From an uncultured Lachnospiraceae bacterium (GTDB lineage Bacteria; Bacillota; Clostridia; Lachnospirales; Lachnospiraceae), in the NCBI GenBank assembly GCA_910583605.1, contig CAJTXN010000005.1, forward strand, positions 111,668 through 175,667: a DNA stretch of 64,000 bases, written 5' to 3'. Position numbers and translations under genes: made by a program. Numbering within the stretch: position 1 is the stretch's first letter; the number at the start of each line of letters is the position of its first letter. Of this stretch, positions 1 to 8,613 are shown piece after piece. The notes beneath the pieces are model-generated. The model had not been told where the DNA came from, made no database searches, and saw nothing but the letters and a program-made list of their open reading frames with translations.

Positions 1-1
1 T

Positions 2-1675
2 ATCCGTATGCAGATTCTGAGAGCAGATAACTGCTATCTTCATCCGTGTATCCATCACTATCCGGTGATAAAAAATCTGGAAATGACATATTCCTACGGG
101 GAACGGTATTTTGAACCGGACGGATTTATGAGGTGCACCGGAAGCCGGTGGAAGAACGGTATGGAATCCTGGGCAAAATGGAAGGGCAGAGGGTATATTC
201 CGGCATTTCTTCCGCTGCCCTATGATGGAAACGGTCTGTATCTGGGGTTTGACAGAAAGCCGGAAGCGGGCCCCATAAGTCTGTTTTTCCTGATAGACGA
301 AAGCCGCAGCGTAATTCCCCTGTCCCTTCGGTTTGAGTATTCTTCTCACCATGGGTTTAAGCCGTTGAAGGTTTTGGACAATACAAAGGGTTTTGTTGAT
401 TCGGGAACATTGATTTTTATGCCGCCGGAGGATTTTGCGCTCTATAACATAGAAGGAATCAAAAAGTATTACATACGGATTCGGGATATGGGAAATATCG
501 GTTACAAAGAGGAAGGGTATCATCCGGTTATTGACCATATCTATTTAAATGCGGTCATGGTAGCAAACATTGAAACTCTGGACGAAGAGGAGTTTTATAT
601 TGACCGGGTTTCGGCAGGAATGAAGTTTCCGCTGAATGCCGATAATATTTTGTATTGTAAGGTGTATGTCAATGAAATCAATAAGTATACGCCGTCTCAA
701 ATGAAGGAAATGATAGCTGACGGAAAGCAGAAGATTAAGGCAGAGTATAATTATCTGGGAGAAATTACGGAATTTTATGTTCTGTGGGAAGAAGTGGAAA
801 ACTTTTCAGGCTCAGTGACCGGAGACAGGCATTATTTGATTGACCGCATGAATAATACCATTGAATTTGGAGACGGAGTTAATGTGAGGATTCCCGAAAA
901 TACGTCGGGAGCAGCATTTAAGGTGGTCACCGGCTGTTGCAGGGGGGCAGAGGGAAACGTAAGCCCGGGAAGTATCACCCGCTCTGCTTCCAATCTGCTG
1001 TTTATCGGAGATATTTTTAATCCGGTCCGGGGATACGGAGGCAGCGATATTGAAACACCGGACATGGCTCTGAACCGGGGCGCAGCGCAGCTGTCGAACC
1101 GGCGCAGACTGATTTCGGATTGGGACTATATCCGGGAGGTAAAATCTTTTTCCGGCAATATTGACAAGGTAAAGTGTATCTGCGGAGAAAACGGCAATAT
1201 TTCTCTGGTGCTTTTAATGAAAGATTTTGAGGAGGGTTCTTATTCCTTTCGCAATATCAGCCGGGAGTTAAAAAAACATCTGCTGGAAAAGTGTGAATTA
1301 ACGGTTGGAGCGGATGATTTGAATATTATGGAACCGGTGTTTTTAAAAATATCCATGGAGGTCTGGGCTGTAATAGAGCATATGAACAAAGCTTTTGATA
1401 TTCGGAATTTATTGTTAAGGCAAATCCGAAGTTTCTTTCACCCGATTTCCGCAGACCCGGGAAGCGGACATAAAATCGGAGTGTTGCCGGGGAAACAGCA
1501 GATCATTACAATGCTTCATTCCGTTCCGTTTAACGGAAGGATTTCCCGTTTTGCAGTGACAGCCTGTTATACGGATTCGAAAGGGGAACATGAAACGGAT
1601 ATCAGCCATATGCGGCAGAATCCTTTTGCCGTGTGCATGAATGGAAATCATATCATACATTTGGCGGAGGCATAG
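2..1675 (+). CDS. eCIS/phage-like baseplate assembly protein (5'-partial)
   Basis: The reading frame is open to the first base of the window, so the true start is probably upstream; the first visible ATG is at 8. The visible 557 residues resemble the putative baseplate assembly protein family found in extracellular contractile injection systems and some phages. The middle (about residues 270-360) carries the baseplate-J-like core, with DRMNNTIEFGDGVNVRIP, then the GCCRGAEGNVSPGSI and NPVRGYGGSD motifs typical of the family. The C-terminal part continues with NRRRLISDWDYIREV, also characteristic. It lies directly upstream of a second baseplate-J-like gene and a tail protein I-like gene, the usual order in Afp/PVC-type loci. 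Such proteins form the wedge of the contractile baseplate. The family call is made by motif reading and not by a database search. Confidence 0.8.
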   Translation: MRMQILRADNCYLHPCIHHYPVIKNLEMTYSYGERYFEPDGFMRCTGSRWKNGMESWAKWKGRGYIPAFLPLPYDGNGLYLGFDRKPEAGPISLFFLIDESRSVIPLSLRFEYSSHHGFKPLKVLDNTKGFVDSGTLIFMPPEDFALYNIEGIKKYYIRIRDMGNIGYKEEGYHPVIDHIYLNAVMVANIETLDEEEFYIDRVSAGMKFPLNADNILYCKVYVNEINKYTPSQMKEMIADGKQKIKAEYNYLGEITEFYVLWEEVENFSGSVTGDRHYLIDRMNNTIEFGDGVNVRIPENTSGAAFKVVTGCCRGAEGNVSPGSITRSASNLLFIGDIFNPVRGYGGSDIETPDMALNRGAAQLSNRRRLISDWDYIREVKSFSGNIDKVKCICGENGNISLVLLMKDFEEGSYSFRNISRELKKHLLEKCELTVGADDLNIMEPVFLKISMEVWAVIEHMNKAFDIRNLLLRQIRSFFHPISADPGSGHKIGVLPGKQQIITMLHSVPFNGRISRFAVTACYTDSKGEHETDISHMRQNPFAVCMNGNHIIHLAEA

Positions 1676-1689
1676 AAGAAGGTGAGAGT

Positions 1690-3855
1690 ATGTTACACAG
1701 TGTAAATCTTGACGACAAAACTTATGAAGAGCTGCGGCAGAAGGCGGTTTCCAAAATTCCCCTGTATTCGTCAGAGTGGACTAATTTTAATAAATCGGAC
1801 CCGGGTATTACCATTCTGGAGGCATTAACATCGTTTCAGCTGATGCAGCAGAAGGCGATTAATACCGTAACTCCGGCGGTACAGATGAAATTGTTAAAAA
1901 TGGCAGGTTATGTTCCGGAACCGGCCGGTTGTGCCAGAGTCCTGCTGGGAGTATCCTGTCAGGAACAGAAAATTAATCTCCCAATGAATCAGAAGCTCTA
2001 TGCAGGCGAAACCTGTTTTGAGACGCCGGAGGAAATTATTTATGACAGGGAGAGAATTCTGGGGGTATATATAGGAAGCAGAAATTCGGGGCAGATGTCA
2101 GCCGGAACGGATATTACGGAACTGGTCAAAACGGAATTACCCATAGGCTGTGAGATTTTTACGGAACAACCGGAAAGCGGCAGGTTTATGGATATTCTTT
2201 TAAGCGGAACGGGAATAAAAGAGCAACTGATTTTTTATATTTCAGCAGAGGAGCGGGTGAAGCGCAACCCGTTTTCGGATAATAAACGGATTCCCTTTGC
2301 CAGAGTGGTCTGGCAGGTGTGGACACCGGAAGGATTTTGGGAGATTCCTGTGGAAAAAGTCCGGGACGAAACCTGTGGTTTTCTGGTCAGCGGAGAAATC
2401 AGAATTCAGATTCCCGCAAATGCGGCTGTATCCCGGCTCTATTCGAAGGAAGGGTATCTGCTCCGGGCATTGCTGGCGGAAGCAGATTACGATATTCCGC
2501 CGAAAGTCCGTTCCATAGAAGGTTTTTTATTTGAAGTGTTTCAGAAGGATTCCCTGGGGATTACTTATACGATTGACGGAAACTGCCGAAAGGCTTCTGC
2601 TGCTCCGGTTTCCGAAGAGAGATATATGACGTTTGAACTGTATGGTGTATTACAGGACAGCGGCTATCAGAGCGTATACTGTATGGAGCAGGAGGACGGA
2701 ATCAGAAAGTATTATAAGTATAATGAGATAGATATGGAAACCGGGGATGATTTCATGGAACAGGGAAGATTTTACAGGAAAATACCGGTCGGGGACAGCC
2801 GCTATTATTACTGTTTTAACAAACACGGCAGGTATCATCCGGCAGCATGCAAAAAATCCCTTCGAATCGTATGTTATGGAGAACAGGCTTTTTCCCGGAG
2901 ATTAGTGGGAGACATTTATGGATACGATAATCAGCTTTTTGAACTGTCCGTAAAAAATATATTTGACGGAGATTTACTGTTGCTGGTGGAATATGAAAAT
3001 CGAAGGGGAGAAATTGTTTATGATTTTGTTCCACCGGGACTGACCGGTGATGAAGAATTAAATTTTATTCCGGTGGGTGACAGTGATAAGATTCTGGTTA
3101 CAAATCCGGGAATATATGCCGGAGGCAGGCTTTATTTTGCCAATGTTTCCGCATTTGCCGGAGCGGAAGGAAATGTACGGAAGGGTAATGAGTTTTTTAT
3201 ATCTGACCGGACGGATGTAGTATTTTTCAATCCTGCAAAAGGAAGGGGCGGAAGAAAAAAGGAAACCGTTGAGGAACTGAAGAAGCGGTTTGCGGCAGAT
3301 ATGCTGTACCCCGACTGTGCCGTAAACCGGGAGGATTACGGCAGAATCATAATGAATACGCCGGGACTGGCGATTCATAAGGTCAGGGCGGTAATGGATA
3401 AAGGGGGCAGCAGTGTTTCCGTTGCGGTAAAACCTTATAGTATTGCGGCCATGCCGAAGTTATCTGAGGTCTATAAAGAAGAAATCATGAAATATATAGA
3501 GGATAAAAGGCTGCTCACCACTAAAGTTAAACTGTGTTCTCCCGTATACGTGCCGATTAACGTCCACTGTGTTCTGTATGTAAAGAAATATGCAGAATCC
3601 TGCCGGAAAATGGCACAGGAGCTTATCAGAAAACAACTGGATTATACTGTTGATGACCATGATTTCGGTGAAAAAATAATCTATGGAAATCTGTTCAGGG
3701 CCATAGAATCCCTGGAAGGTGTGGAGTATGTTTACAGTCTTTCTGTTAAAGCAGGAAAGAGCCGGAATGTGACCATGGCAGGTTGTGACATCATTCCGGA
3801 TGAAGATAGTCTCTGTTATCCCGGAGATATCGTTGTGGATACGAAAACGATGTAG
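1690..3855 (+). CDS. Baseplate J/gp47-family protein of a contractile injection system (Afp11-like)
   Basis: About 721 residues. I place the start at ATG 1690 because GAAGGTGAG sits just upstream and the protein then begins MLHSVNLDDKTYEELRQKA, the usual N-terminus of eCIS baseplate-J proteins. The conserved N-terminal segment WTNFNKSDPGITILEAL and the hydrophobic stretch that follows match the family. In the C-terminal half FFNPAKGRGGRKKET, then NREDYGRIIMNTPGLAI, are baseplate-J hallmarks. An in-frame ATG at 1633 lies inside the preceding gene and lacks a good ribosome binding site. The 14-nt gap after the first baseplate gene and the short gap before the next gene indicate one operon. Known role of the family: wedge protein joining baseplate to sheath. 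Cargo and target of this system cannot be seen here. Confidence 0.85.
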   Translation: MLHSVNLDDKTYEELRQKAVSKIPLYSSEWTNFNKSDPGITILEALTSFQLMQQKAINTVTPAVQMKLLKMAGYVPEPAGCARVLLGVSCQEQKINLPMNQKLYAGETCFETPEEIIYDRERILGVYIGSRNSGQMSAGTDITELVKTELPIGCEIFTEQPESGRFMDILLSGTGIKEQLIFYISAEERVKRNPFSDNKRIPFARVVWQVWTPEGFWEIPVEKVRDETCGFLVSGEIRIQIPANAAVSRLYSKEGYLLRALLAEADYDIPPKVRSIEGFLFEVFQKDSLGITYTIDGNCRKASAAPVSEERYMTFELYGVLQDSGYQSVYCMEQEDGIRKYYKYNEIDMETGDDFMEQGRFYRKIPVGDSRYYYCFNKHGRYHPAACKKSLRIVCYGEQAFSRRLVGDIYGYDNQLFELSVKNIFDGDLLLLVEYENRRGEIVYDFVPPGLTGDEELNFIPVGDSDKILVTNPGIYAGGRLYFANVSAFAGAEGNVRKGNEFFISDRTDVVFFNPAKGRGGRKKETVEELKKRFAADMLYPDCAVNREDYGRIIMNTPGLAIHKVRAVMDKGGSSVSVAVKPYSIAAMPKLSEVYKEEIMKYIEDKRLLTTKVKLCSPVYVPINVHCVLYVKKYAESCRKMAQELIRKQLDYTVDDHDFGEKIIYGNLFRAIESLEGVEYVYSLSVKAGKSRNVTMAGCDIIPDEDSLCYPGDIVVDTKTM

Positions 3856-3874
3856 GAGGAAAGGCAGGTTAGGA

Positions 3875-4981
3875 ATGGCATATGCTTTTAAAAATTATAC
3901 GGTCCGGAAAAGCAGAATAGAAAAGAGTTATTATCGGGGATTTATCCTGAAGGAAAACGGAAGACTTCTGACAACATCTGACGGACAAAGACATATATTG
4001 TTTTTACAATATATTGACAGCGGGGAACCGGATTTGGAGTGGGGCAGATTAAAAGTTGATGTAACAATGGAGCGGGAAATGGTGCTTTCCATTCAGGCAT
4101 TTGCGGTAAATTGTCTGGATTACCGGAAGGGGAACCGTGTCATTGACCTGGAAAGACAGATATTGTCTCAGGAAGGAAACACAGAGGATAAGGAAGTTTA
4201 TTTTTCCCAAACGGATTTCGCAGGCTCAAAAAAGTTTATTGGCTGTGAAGATGTTTTGTTATATGGAATAAAAGGACGATATCTGTGGCTGTGTATTGAG
4301 CTGCTGGGAACCGGAATCGCCTTTATCAACAGTATCAATGTGGATTCGCCGGGAGATATCATGCTGGATGTTTTTCCGGAGATATATCAGGAAAGAGAAT
4401 CATTTTTACATAGGTATCTGTCTGTTTTTTCTTCTGTTTTCATGGATTTTGAATATAAAATAGAAGGAATACACAATGAAATGGATTTGGAAACAGCCGG
4501 CGCAGATATGCTGAAGGTATTCGGTGAATGGATGGGGCTGAATCTGTCAGGCAGTTTTCTCAGCGAAGAGAAACTAAGGTCTCTGTTAATCCGGCTGCAT
4601 GCTTTTAACCGGATGAAAGGGACAAAACAGTCGGTTTTGGGGCTGACGGAGGTACTATTGGGAGAGCCCGGTATTCTGGTGGAACGGAATCTGCTGGAGC
4701 ATGGGGACAGGGGGCTGTATGATGCTTTATACGGGAACAGTCCTTATGATATAACGTTATTGATAAACGGCAGGGCCGACGAGCAGACACAATCCTGTTT
4801 ACTGTTTTATCTGAAGCAGTTTATTCCGGTCAGAAGCCGGGTAAAGATAGTATTTTTAAATCAATGCTGCAATCTGGATTCCTATTGTTATCTGGATGTG
4901 AACGCAGCGATTTATACCGGTGTACCCGGAACTATGGATAGGCAGCAGGGGTTAGATGGAAATGTTATTTTAAAATTATAA
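3875..4981 (+). CDS. Phage tail protein I-like baseplate protein (Afp12-like)
   Basis: About 368 residues from ATG 3875; an earlier in-frame codon at 3785 overlaps the upstream gene by 70 nt and is unlikely. The C-terminal two thirds contain the tail-protein-I signature seen in eCIS loci: LDVFPEIYQERESFLHRYLS, then a helical segment, then FGEWMGLNLSGSF, LRSLLIRLHAFNRMKGTKQS and ILVERN. Proteins of this type attach the baseplate wedge to distal parts. The N-terminal 150 residues look beta-rich and do not match anything I recognise. It is the last structural gene of the cluster: the next 84 nt are non-coding, then a STAS-domain gene follows. Function is inferred from family and position. Confidence 0.8.
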   Translation: MAYAFKNYTVRKSRIEKSYYRGFILKENGRLLTTSDGQRHILFLQYIDSGEPDLEWGRLKVDVTMEREMVLSIQAFAVNCLDYRKGNRVIDLERQILSQEGNTEDKEVYFSQTDFAGSKKFIGCEDVLLYGIKGRYLWLCIELLGTGIAFINSINVDSPGDIMLDVFPEIYQERESFLHRYLSVFSSVFMDFEYKIEGIHNEMDLETAGADMLKVFGEWMGLNLSGSFLSEEKLRSLLIRLHAFNRMKGTKQSVLGLTEVLLGEPGILVERNLLEHGDRGLYDALYGNSPYDITLLINGRADEQTQSCLLFYLKQFIPVRSRVKIVFLNQCCNLDSYCYLDVNAAIYTGVPGTMDRQQGLDGNVILKL

Positions 4982-5065
4982 TATAGGAGATTGTGAAACT
5001 TATAGTCACAGGTCAGAAGTTTCACTTTCACTCTTTAAATTATAATCAATAAGAAGGAGGATCAT

Positions 5066-5365
5066 ATGAATCTTAATACGACCAGAACAGAGGATATCAT
5101 TACAATTGAAATAGAGGGGAGAGTTGATACCAATACCAGTCCGGTTCTTCAAAATGAAATTCTGCTGAGTTTTCAGAAATTGTCAAAGGTGGTGCTGGAT
5201 TTTGAGAAGACGGTTTATATATCCAGTGCAGGATTGAGAGCGCTGCTGATCGGGGAAAAGACGGCACAGTCCAAACAGGGAACCATGGTATTGAAGCATG
5301 TGCCGGAGGTGGTGATGAATGTGCTGGAGATGTCGGGGTTTGCAAAGATATTGAAGATTGAATAA
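5066..5365 (+). CDS. STAS-domain anti-sigma factor antagonist
   Basis: A 99-residue single STAS domain with an AAGAAGGAGG ribosome binding site. The fold order is visible: beta strand ITIEIEGRVD, then NTSPVLQNEIL, the strand KVVLDFEKTVYIS, and the phosphorylation loop SSAGLRALL with Ser54 as the likely phospho-acceptor, as in SpoIIAA and RsbV. Proteins of this family bind an anti-sigma kinase and release its partner; phosphorylation switches them off. No partner kinase or phosphatase is encoded nearby. The position right after the injection-system genes suggests, but does not prove, that it belongs to the regulation of that cluster; stand-alone STAS proteins are common in Clostridia. Length is normal for the family (about 100 residues). 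Confidence 0.9.
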   Translation: MNLNTTRTEDIITIEIEGRVDTNTSPVLQNEILLSFQKLSKVVLDFEKTVYISSAGLRALLIGEKTAQSKQGTMVLKHVPEVVMNVLEMSGFAKILKIE

Positions 5366-5382
5366 CAGATATTGCAGGTAAA

Positions 5383-5937
5383 TCAAGGGTATAGAAATTC
5401 CGTTGAAGGATAGTATTTCAAGAAGGCTTTGGCAATAATTTGTTCTTCTTTTACATAGCGCATACCTTCTGCGGTTTTTAAGTCCGTTGTGATGCCGGAG
5501 TCTAAAGCGAGATTGCACCAGTATCTGGAATCAATGGAATGATTTCGGTTATCTCCTAAAACCAGATAGGAGTCTTTTGGTACTTCAAAAACATAGTGGG
5601 AGTTATCCGTATTCTTAGTCTCTTTTCGATATTGATCCGGAAGGGAAGAGGTGTTGTGATTAATGAAAATTTCACCGTTTATGATTTCGACATGTTCACC
5701 CGGAAGTCCTATAATACGCTTTATGTATATCTGACTTTCATCTAAGGGATAGTGAAAAACGATAATGTCGTATCGGTTATAAATCGTTTTGCAATCATTA
5801 TTCCGAACAGCAAGCAGGCTGCTTCCGGTCTCCAGGGTATTTTCCATGGAAGCGGAGGTAACGGCTATGTTTAGGAATGTAGAGGTAAGTGAAAGTGTTA
5901 TTATTTTTATGAAGGATTTTATTATTGTTTCTATCAT
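5383..5937 (-). CDS. Signal peptidase I
   Basis: A 184-residue S26-family serine protease. A hydrophobic N-terminal anchor (residues about 5-27) is followed by the nucleophile Ser30 in the box SASMENTL, where most homologues have SMxPTL. The general base Lys73 is in YIKRIIGLPGE, and the conserved LVLGDNRNHSIDSRYW box is present. All residues needed for catalysis are there, so it should cleave signal peptides at the outer face of the membrane. The Pro-to-Asn change in the SM(x)PT box is slightly unusual. It is the third gene of a minus-strand set behind two unknown secreted proteins, separated from them by a long inverted repeat. It could be a housekeeping SipS/LepB or a peptidase dedicated to these neighbours. 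The ribosome binding site (AAGAAA) is weak. Confidence 0.92.
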   Translation of the reverse strand: MIETIIKSFIKIITLSLTSTFLNIAVTSASMENTLETGSSLLAVRNNDCKTIYNRYDIIVFHYPLDESQIYIKRIIGLPGEHVEIINGEIFINHNTSSLPDQYRKETKNTDNSHYVFEVPKDSYLVLGDNRNHSIDSRYWCNLALDSGITTDLKTAEGMRYVKEEQIIAKAFLKYYPSTEFLYP

Positions 5938-5967
5938 TTCTTTTGCTTTCTTTATTGGATATCACTG

Positions 5968-6018
5968 ACAGGCAATTTAAAATTCATTAGTAGGGATGAT
6001 ATATTTTAAATTGCCTGT
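5968..6018. repeat. 16-bp perfect inverted repeat between the signal peptidase and the upstream secreted protein gene
   Basis: ACAGGCAATTTAAAAT at 5968-5983 and its exact reverse complement at 6003-6018 enclose a 19-nt loop. It lies after the stop of the 6054-6926 gene and before the signal peptidase start. It can form a stem on the minus-strand transcript, but no clear U-run follows. It is more likely a partial terminator or mRNA-stabilising hairpin than a strong terminator. Confidence 0.6.
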
Positions 6019-6053
6019 TATAAGGCCTTAATTACTAAGTTTTGTTTTTAATT

Positions 6054-6926
6054 TTACTGGTGGTTTGATAACTTTTCACCATTATAAAGAATATAATCAA
6101 TTTCTTTTAATTCCAGCAGTGTATTAAATGAACACTGTAACTGATATAAACCAAAATTTGGTTTCCATTCTTCATTTTCAAGACTATATGCCTCTGACAG
6201 GATAATAGAACTATAGCTTCCGTCTGTAACCAATGGGCATGTACTTCCGTCTGTATAAAATACTTTTAATTCATTTATTTTTACAACACCATCTTTGGAC
6301 ATTAAGTAAAAAGAGAAGGGAGAAAGGGAAATTTCTATATCGTCTTTGCTGAAATATGTTAGGGAAGGAACGGTATTGGTAAGCTGAAATTCAGCAGATG
6401 CCACATCAGGATTTCCAAAGTCCTTTACCATACCGCTTTCATAATCATATATATATAATTTATCTATATCTTTTTCAGCATCAATCTGGAAATAGTAGTA
6501 TAGATACATAATATTATTTTTTACTGATATATCGATATCCTGTGCAACAGAGCCGGTTCCGGTATCAAAAAATATATGAAATCTTCCGTCTTTACCAAAT
6601 CCAAAAGAGGCTGGACAATTTGGATAATATTCTTTTTTTAAATCCGCCTTATCATTTTCCATTATAAATTCACAATATCCTTCTTTGGTAGAACTGCAAT
6701 AGGCAAGGTTTTTAAGTGTGATTTTATAATTGTCAATCATACAAACCTGACCATCCGGTATGATCATATCCATAATCCATCGTTTGTTTTGTTCATTTTC
6801 TTCTGAGAAAAATATATCAATTAAAGTTTTTTCGGTAAAGGCATATGTAACAAAATTAGTGATTACTAACATGATTATTAAAATAAAACAAATAATAGAT
6901 GTTTTAAACAGTTTTCTATGTTTCAT
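6054..6926 (-). CDS. Secreted or membrane-anchored protein of unknown function
   Basis: 290 residues, preceded by AAAGGAG. The N-terminus (KHRKLFK, then a hydrophobic run to about residue 30 ending ITNFVTYAFTEK) is a signal peptide or uncleaved anchor. The rest is rich in beta-prone segments and aromatic residues, for example ASFGFGKDGRFHIFFDTGTG and IMYLYYYFQIDAEKD. It has two short stretches that look like paired immunoglobulin-like or immunity-like sheets, but I do not recognise a named domain. It follows the 6941-8230 gene with a 14-nt gap, so the two are almost certainly cotranscribed, and the signal peptidase may be the third member. A partner of the upstream secreted protein is plausible; nothing in the sequence proves it. 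Confidence 0.7.
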   Translation of the reverse strand: MKHRKLFKTSIICFILIIMLVITNFVTYAFTEKTLIDIFFSEENEQNKRWIMDMIIPDGQVCMIDNYKITLKNLAYCSSTKEGYCEFIMENDKADLKKEYYPNCPASFGFGKDGRFHIFFDTGTGSVAQDIDISVKNNIMYLYYYFQIDAEKDIDKLYIYDYESGMVKDFGNPDVASAEFQLTNTVPSLTYFSKDDIEISLSPFSFYLMSKDGVVKINELKVFYTDGSTCPLVTDGSYSSIILSEAYSLENEEWKPNFGLYQLQCSFNTLLELKEIDYILYNGEKLSNHQ

Positions 6927-6940
6927 GTAATGAATCTCCT

Positions 6941-8230
6941 TTATTTATATGTGTTGTAATTATATGTAAAAGGCCAATCGATGCCAGAATACTCTGTTTC
7001 TATACTAACAGTTTTACCGGAAATTAAATTATAAATTGCGTTAATATATCCTCCTGTTGCTATATTGATTGCAACTATACTTAAATCTAAGTTTGTCTTT
7101 GAATGTAAATAATATGGATATAGCGTTAAAACATTTTGATTAGTTCCTCTTTTTAAATATGTAACCATTACTACGCTTTCATTGTAACATTCTTTTACCT
7201 TATATGTCCTTTGGGACATTAGACTTTCATCTGGTGCAAACAGATTAGTTGTTTCTTTCTTTTTATGTAATTGGACAGCGCAACAGATGGAGGTTGCATC
7301 TATAAAATATTGTCCGGCCTTTAAATTGTTAGGATTAGCATGGTAAGATAAATTTTTTGTTTTCTCTACAATCTTTCTATTTAATTTAATATATTTAGTA
7401 CCATTGACATAGTCATAACTCTCTTCTGTCCATTTTTGCATTACACTGGTTTCTTTTATACTGAAATCGTCTCTTTCAAAAAAAGCACCATCCCATTTTA
7501 AAGATACCACATCTAAATTTGTGTATTTAGGCATTTTTGTCCAGATACAGGAATAGGTTACACAATAATAAGGATTATTTCTGCATTGGTATACAATTAG
7601 AATTTTCTTCAGTAAGGTATATTCCTTTTTATCATCGATTCCGCCTCTGCTTTCTGTTTTGGCAGAAGCTGCAATCGTTTCTATGCCAATTGTTTTAAGA
7701 AAAGTTGATGATGAAGAACCGATATTATCTTTAGATATTTCATCTTCGTAATATTCTTCACCAATTAGCTTATTCACCTCTTCGGCTGTCAGGGGTATCA
7801 ATTCATCTTCACTAATCGTCTGCCCTTCCCGTTCCTTTGTGTCTTCCATGGCATAATATCCGGCATATATCTGAACATTTTGAATATCACACTGCTCCAT
7901 ATCATTCAGATTTTTTTCTCCCAGTGTGTTTATCTCATCATCAAATACTCCGTTTTCATTCAGATGCTTTTCGAGTTTTGTATTCACACTGCCGGATTGG
8001 TGTTTTATTTCTTTGTTGATTTTTTTGTTTGTAAATTTGTATTGTTCCCGATCTTCTGCAAAGGACTCAGAGGTATTTATGAGAAGTTCTTTGTTTTGCT
8101 GCTTGTTTTCTTGAAGATTGTTATCCGTCGCTGCAAAAATAGAAACAGGTACTGAGCGCAGACTCGCATTCAATGTTAATAAAATCATAACGAAACATTT
8201 TAAAATCAATTTTTTTTTCATATTTTTCAT
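6941..8230 (-). CDS. Secreted protein of unknown function
   Basis: 429 residues with an AGAAAGGA ribosome binding site. A classic signal peptide is visible: basic MKNMKKKLILK, hydrophobic CFVMILLTLNA, and a probable cleavage near SIFAATDNN (residue about 34). Residues 35-110 are charged, Gln/Asn/Lys-rich and low in hydrophobics, so probably disordered. A second region from about 190 onward is beta-rich and contains four to five Cys residues (CRNNPYYCVTYSC, ICCAV, KECYN), which may form disulfides. No catalytic motif is recognised. It is the first gene of the minus-strand cluster; its 5' leader carries an attenuator-like structure (see 8264-8471). Functions such as a secreted pro-peptide, toxin or adhesin cannot be separated from sequence alone. 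Confidence 0.7.
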   Translation of the reverse strand: MKNMKKKLILKCFVMILLTLNASLRSVPVSIFAATDNNLQENKQQNKELLINTSESFAEDREQYKFTNKKINKEIKHQSGSVNTKLEKHLNENGVFDDEINTLGEKNLNDMEQCDIQNVQIYAGYYAMEDTKEREGQTISEDELIPLTAEEVNKLIGEEYYEDEISKDNIGSSSSTFLKTIGIETIAASAKTESRGGIDDKKEYTLLKKILIVYQCRNNPYYCVTYSCIWTKMPKYTNLDVVSLKWDGAFFERDDFSIKETSVMQKWTEESYDYVNGTKYIKLNRKIVEKTKNLSYHANPNNLKAGQYFIDATSICCAVQLHKKKETTNLFAPDESLMSQRTYKVKECYNESVVMVTYLKRGTNQNVLTLYPYYLHSKTNLDLSIVAINIATGGYINAIYNLISGKTVSIETEYSGIDWPFTYNYNTYK

Positions 8231-8263
8231 TAGTTTCCTTTCTTGTAGATCATGTCAATAAGT

Positions 8264-8313
8264 AAAAAAGCTACATTTGTACAATTTTTTCTTAAAATTA
8301 TACAAATGCAGCT
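8264..8313 (-). terminator. Terminator-like hairpin in the 5' leader of the secreted-protein operon
   Basis: On the minus strand the arms 8313-8294 and 8288-8269 form a stem of about 20 bp with two mismatches and a 5-nt loop, followed at once by six Us (plus-strand AAAAAA 8264-8269). This is an intrinsic terminator lying inside the leader of the 6941-8230 gene, downstream of a good promoter and 33 nt before the start codon. The 5' arm contains CATTTGTATAA read on the minus strand, which can also pair with an upstream leader segment (8396-8406). Confidence 0.7.
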
Positions 8314-8395
8314 TGACAGTCTTTTGCTATGATTTTATCCTTCTATTGTTTCCTCATAACCAACTTATTTATCTTTTGTACCCTACATTATTTAA

Positions 8396-8406
8396 CATTT
8401 GTATAA
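8396..8406 (-). promoter_or_regulatory. Candidate antiterminator element in the leader
   Basis: The plus-strand sequence CATTTGTATAA here is read as TTATACAAATG in the minus-strand transcript. It is exactly complementary to CATTTGTATAA in the 5' arm of the terminator hairpin (8298-8308 on the plus strand). It is thus able to compete with terminator formation. The same 11-mer with one change (CATTTGTACAA) occurs at 8274-8284. The three copies could instead be operator half-sites for a DNA-binding regulator. Confidence 0.45.
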
Positions 8407-8441
8407 CTGTACCAATGTCTATACTCTTTCCATATATTGGT

Positions 8442-8471
8442 ATCATAACATGAGATATTAAAGATTGTCAA
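8442..8471 (-). promoter_or_regulatory. SigA-type promoter of the secreted-protein operon
   Basis: On the minus strand TTGACA (8471-8466), an 18-bp spacer and TATGAT (8447-8442) form a near-consensus promoter. Transcription would start near 8435 and give a leader of about 205 nt before the ATG at 8230, which is long enough for the alternative hairpins described. Confidence 0.65.
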
Positions 8472-8613
8472 ATTAATTATGAAATTTTTCTGACTTTTCT
8501 GACATTGCAAAGTATTTCTGTATCTGCAATTAATCCTTTAATAAAGCAATTCAATATGCTACAATTAAGTTACTTTAAAATAAAAACCACAGCGTATGCA
8601 GAAAGGATTGCTT
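8472..8613 (+). promoter_or_regulatory. Intergenic region with an extended -10 promoter for the GH13 gene
   Basis: The stretch is AT-rich and holds no gene. TGCTACAAT at about 8557-8565 fits an extended -10 element for the plus-strand GH13 gene; the -35 region is weak. The ribosome binding site AGAAAGGA (8600-8607) fixes the start at ATG 8614. Confidence 0.4.

Noticed and set aside
1633..1689. Extended N-terminus of the second baseplate protein
   Set aside because: It overlaps the end of the previous gene, lacks a ribosome binding site, and the family N-terminus begins at 1690.
5100..5518. Minus-strand frames opposite the STAS gene and signal peptidase end
   Set aside because: Shadow frames of well-supported genes, without ribosome binding sites or family features.
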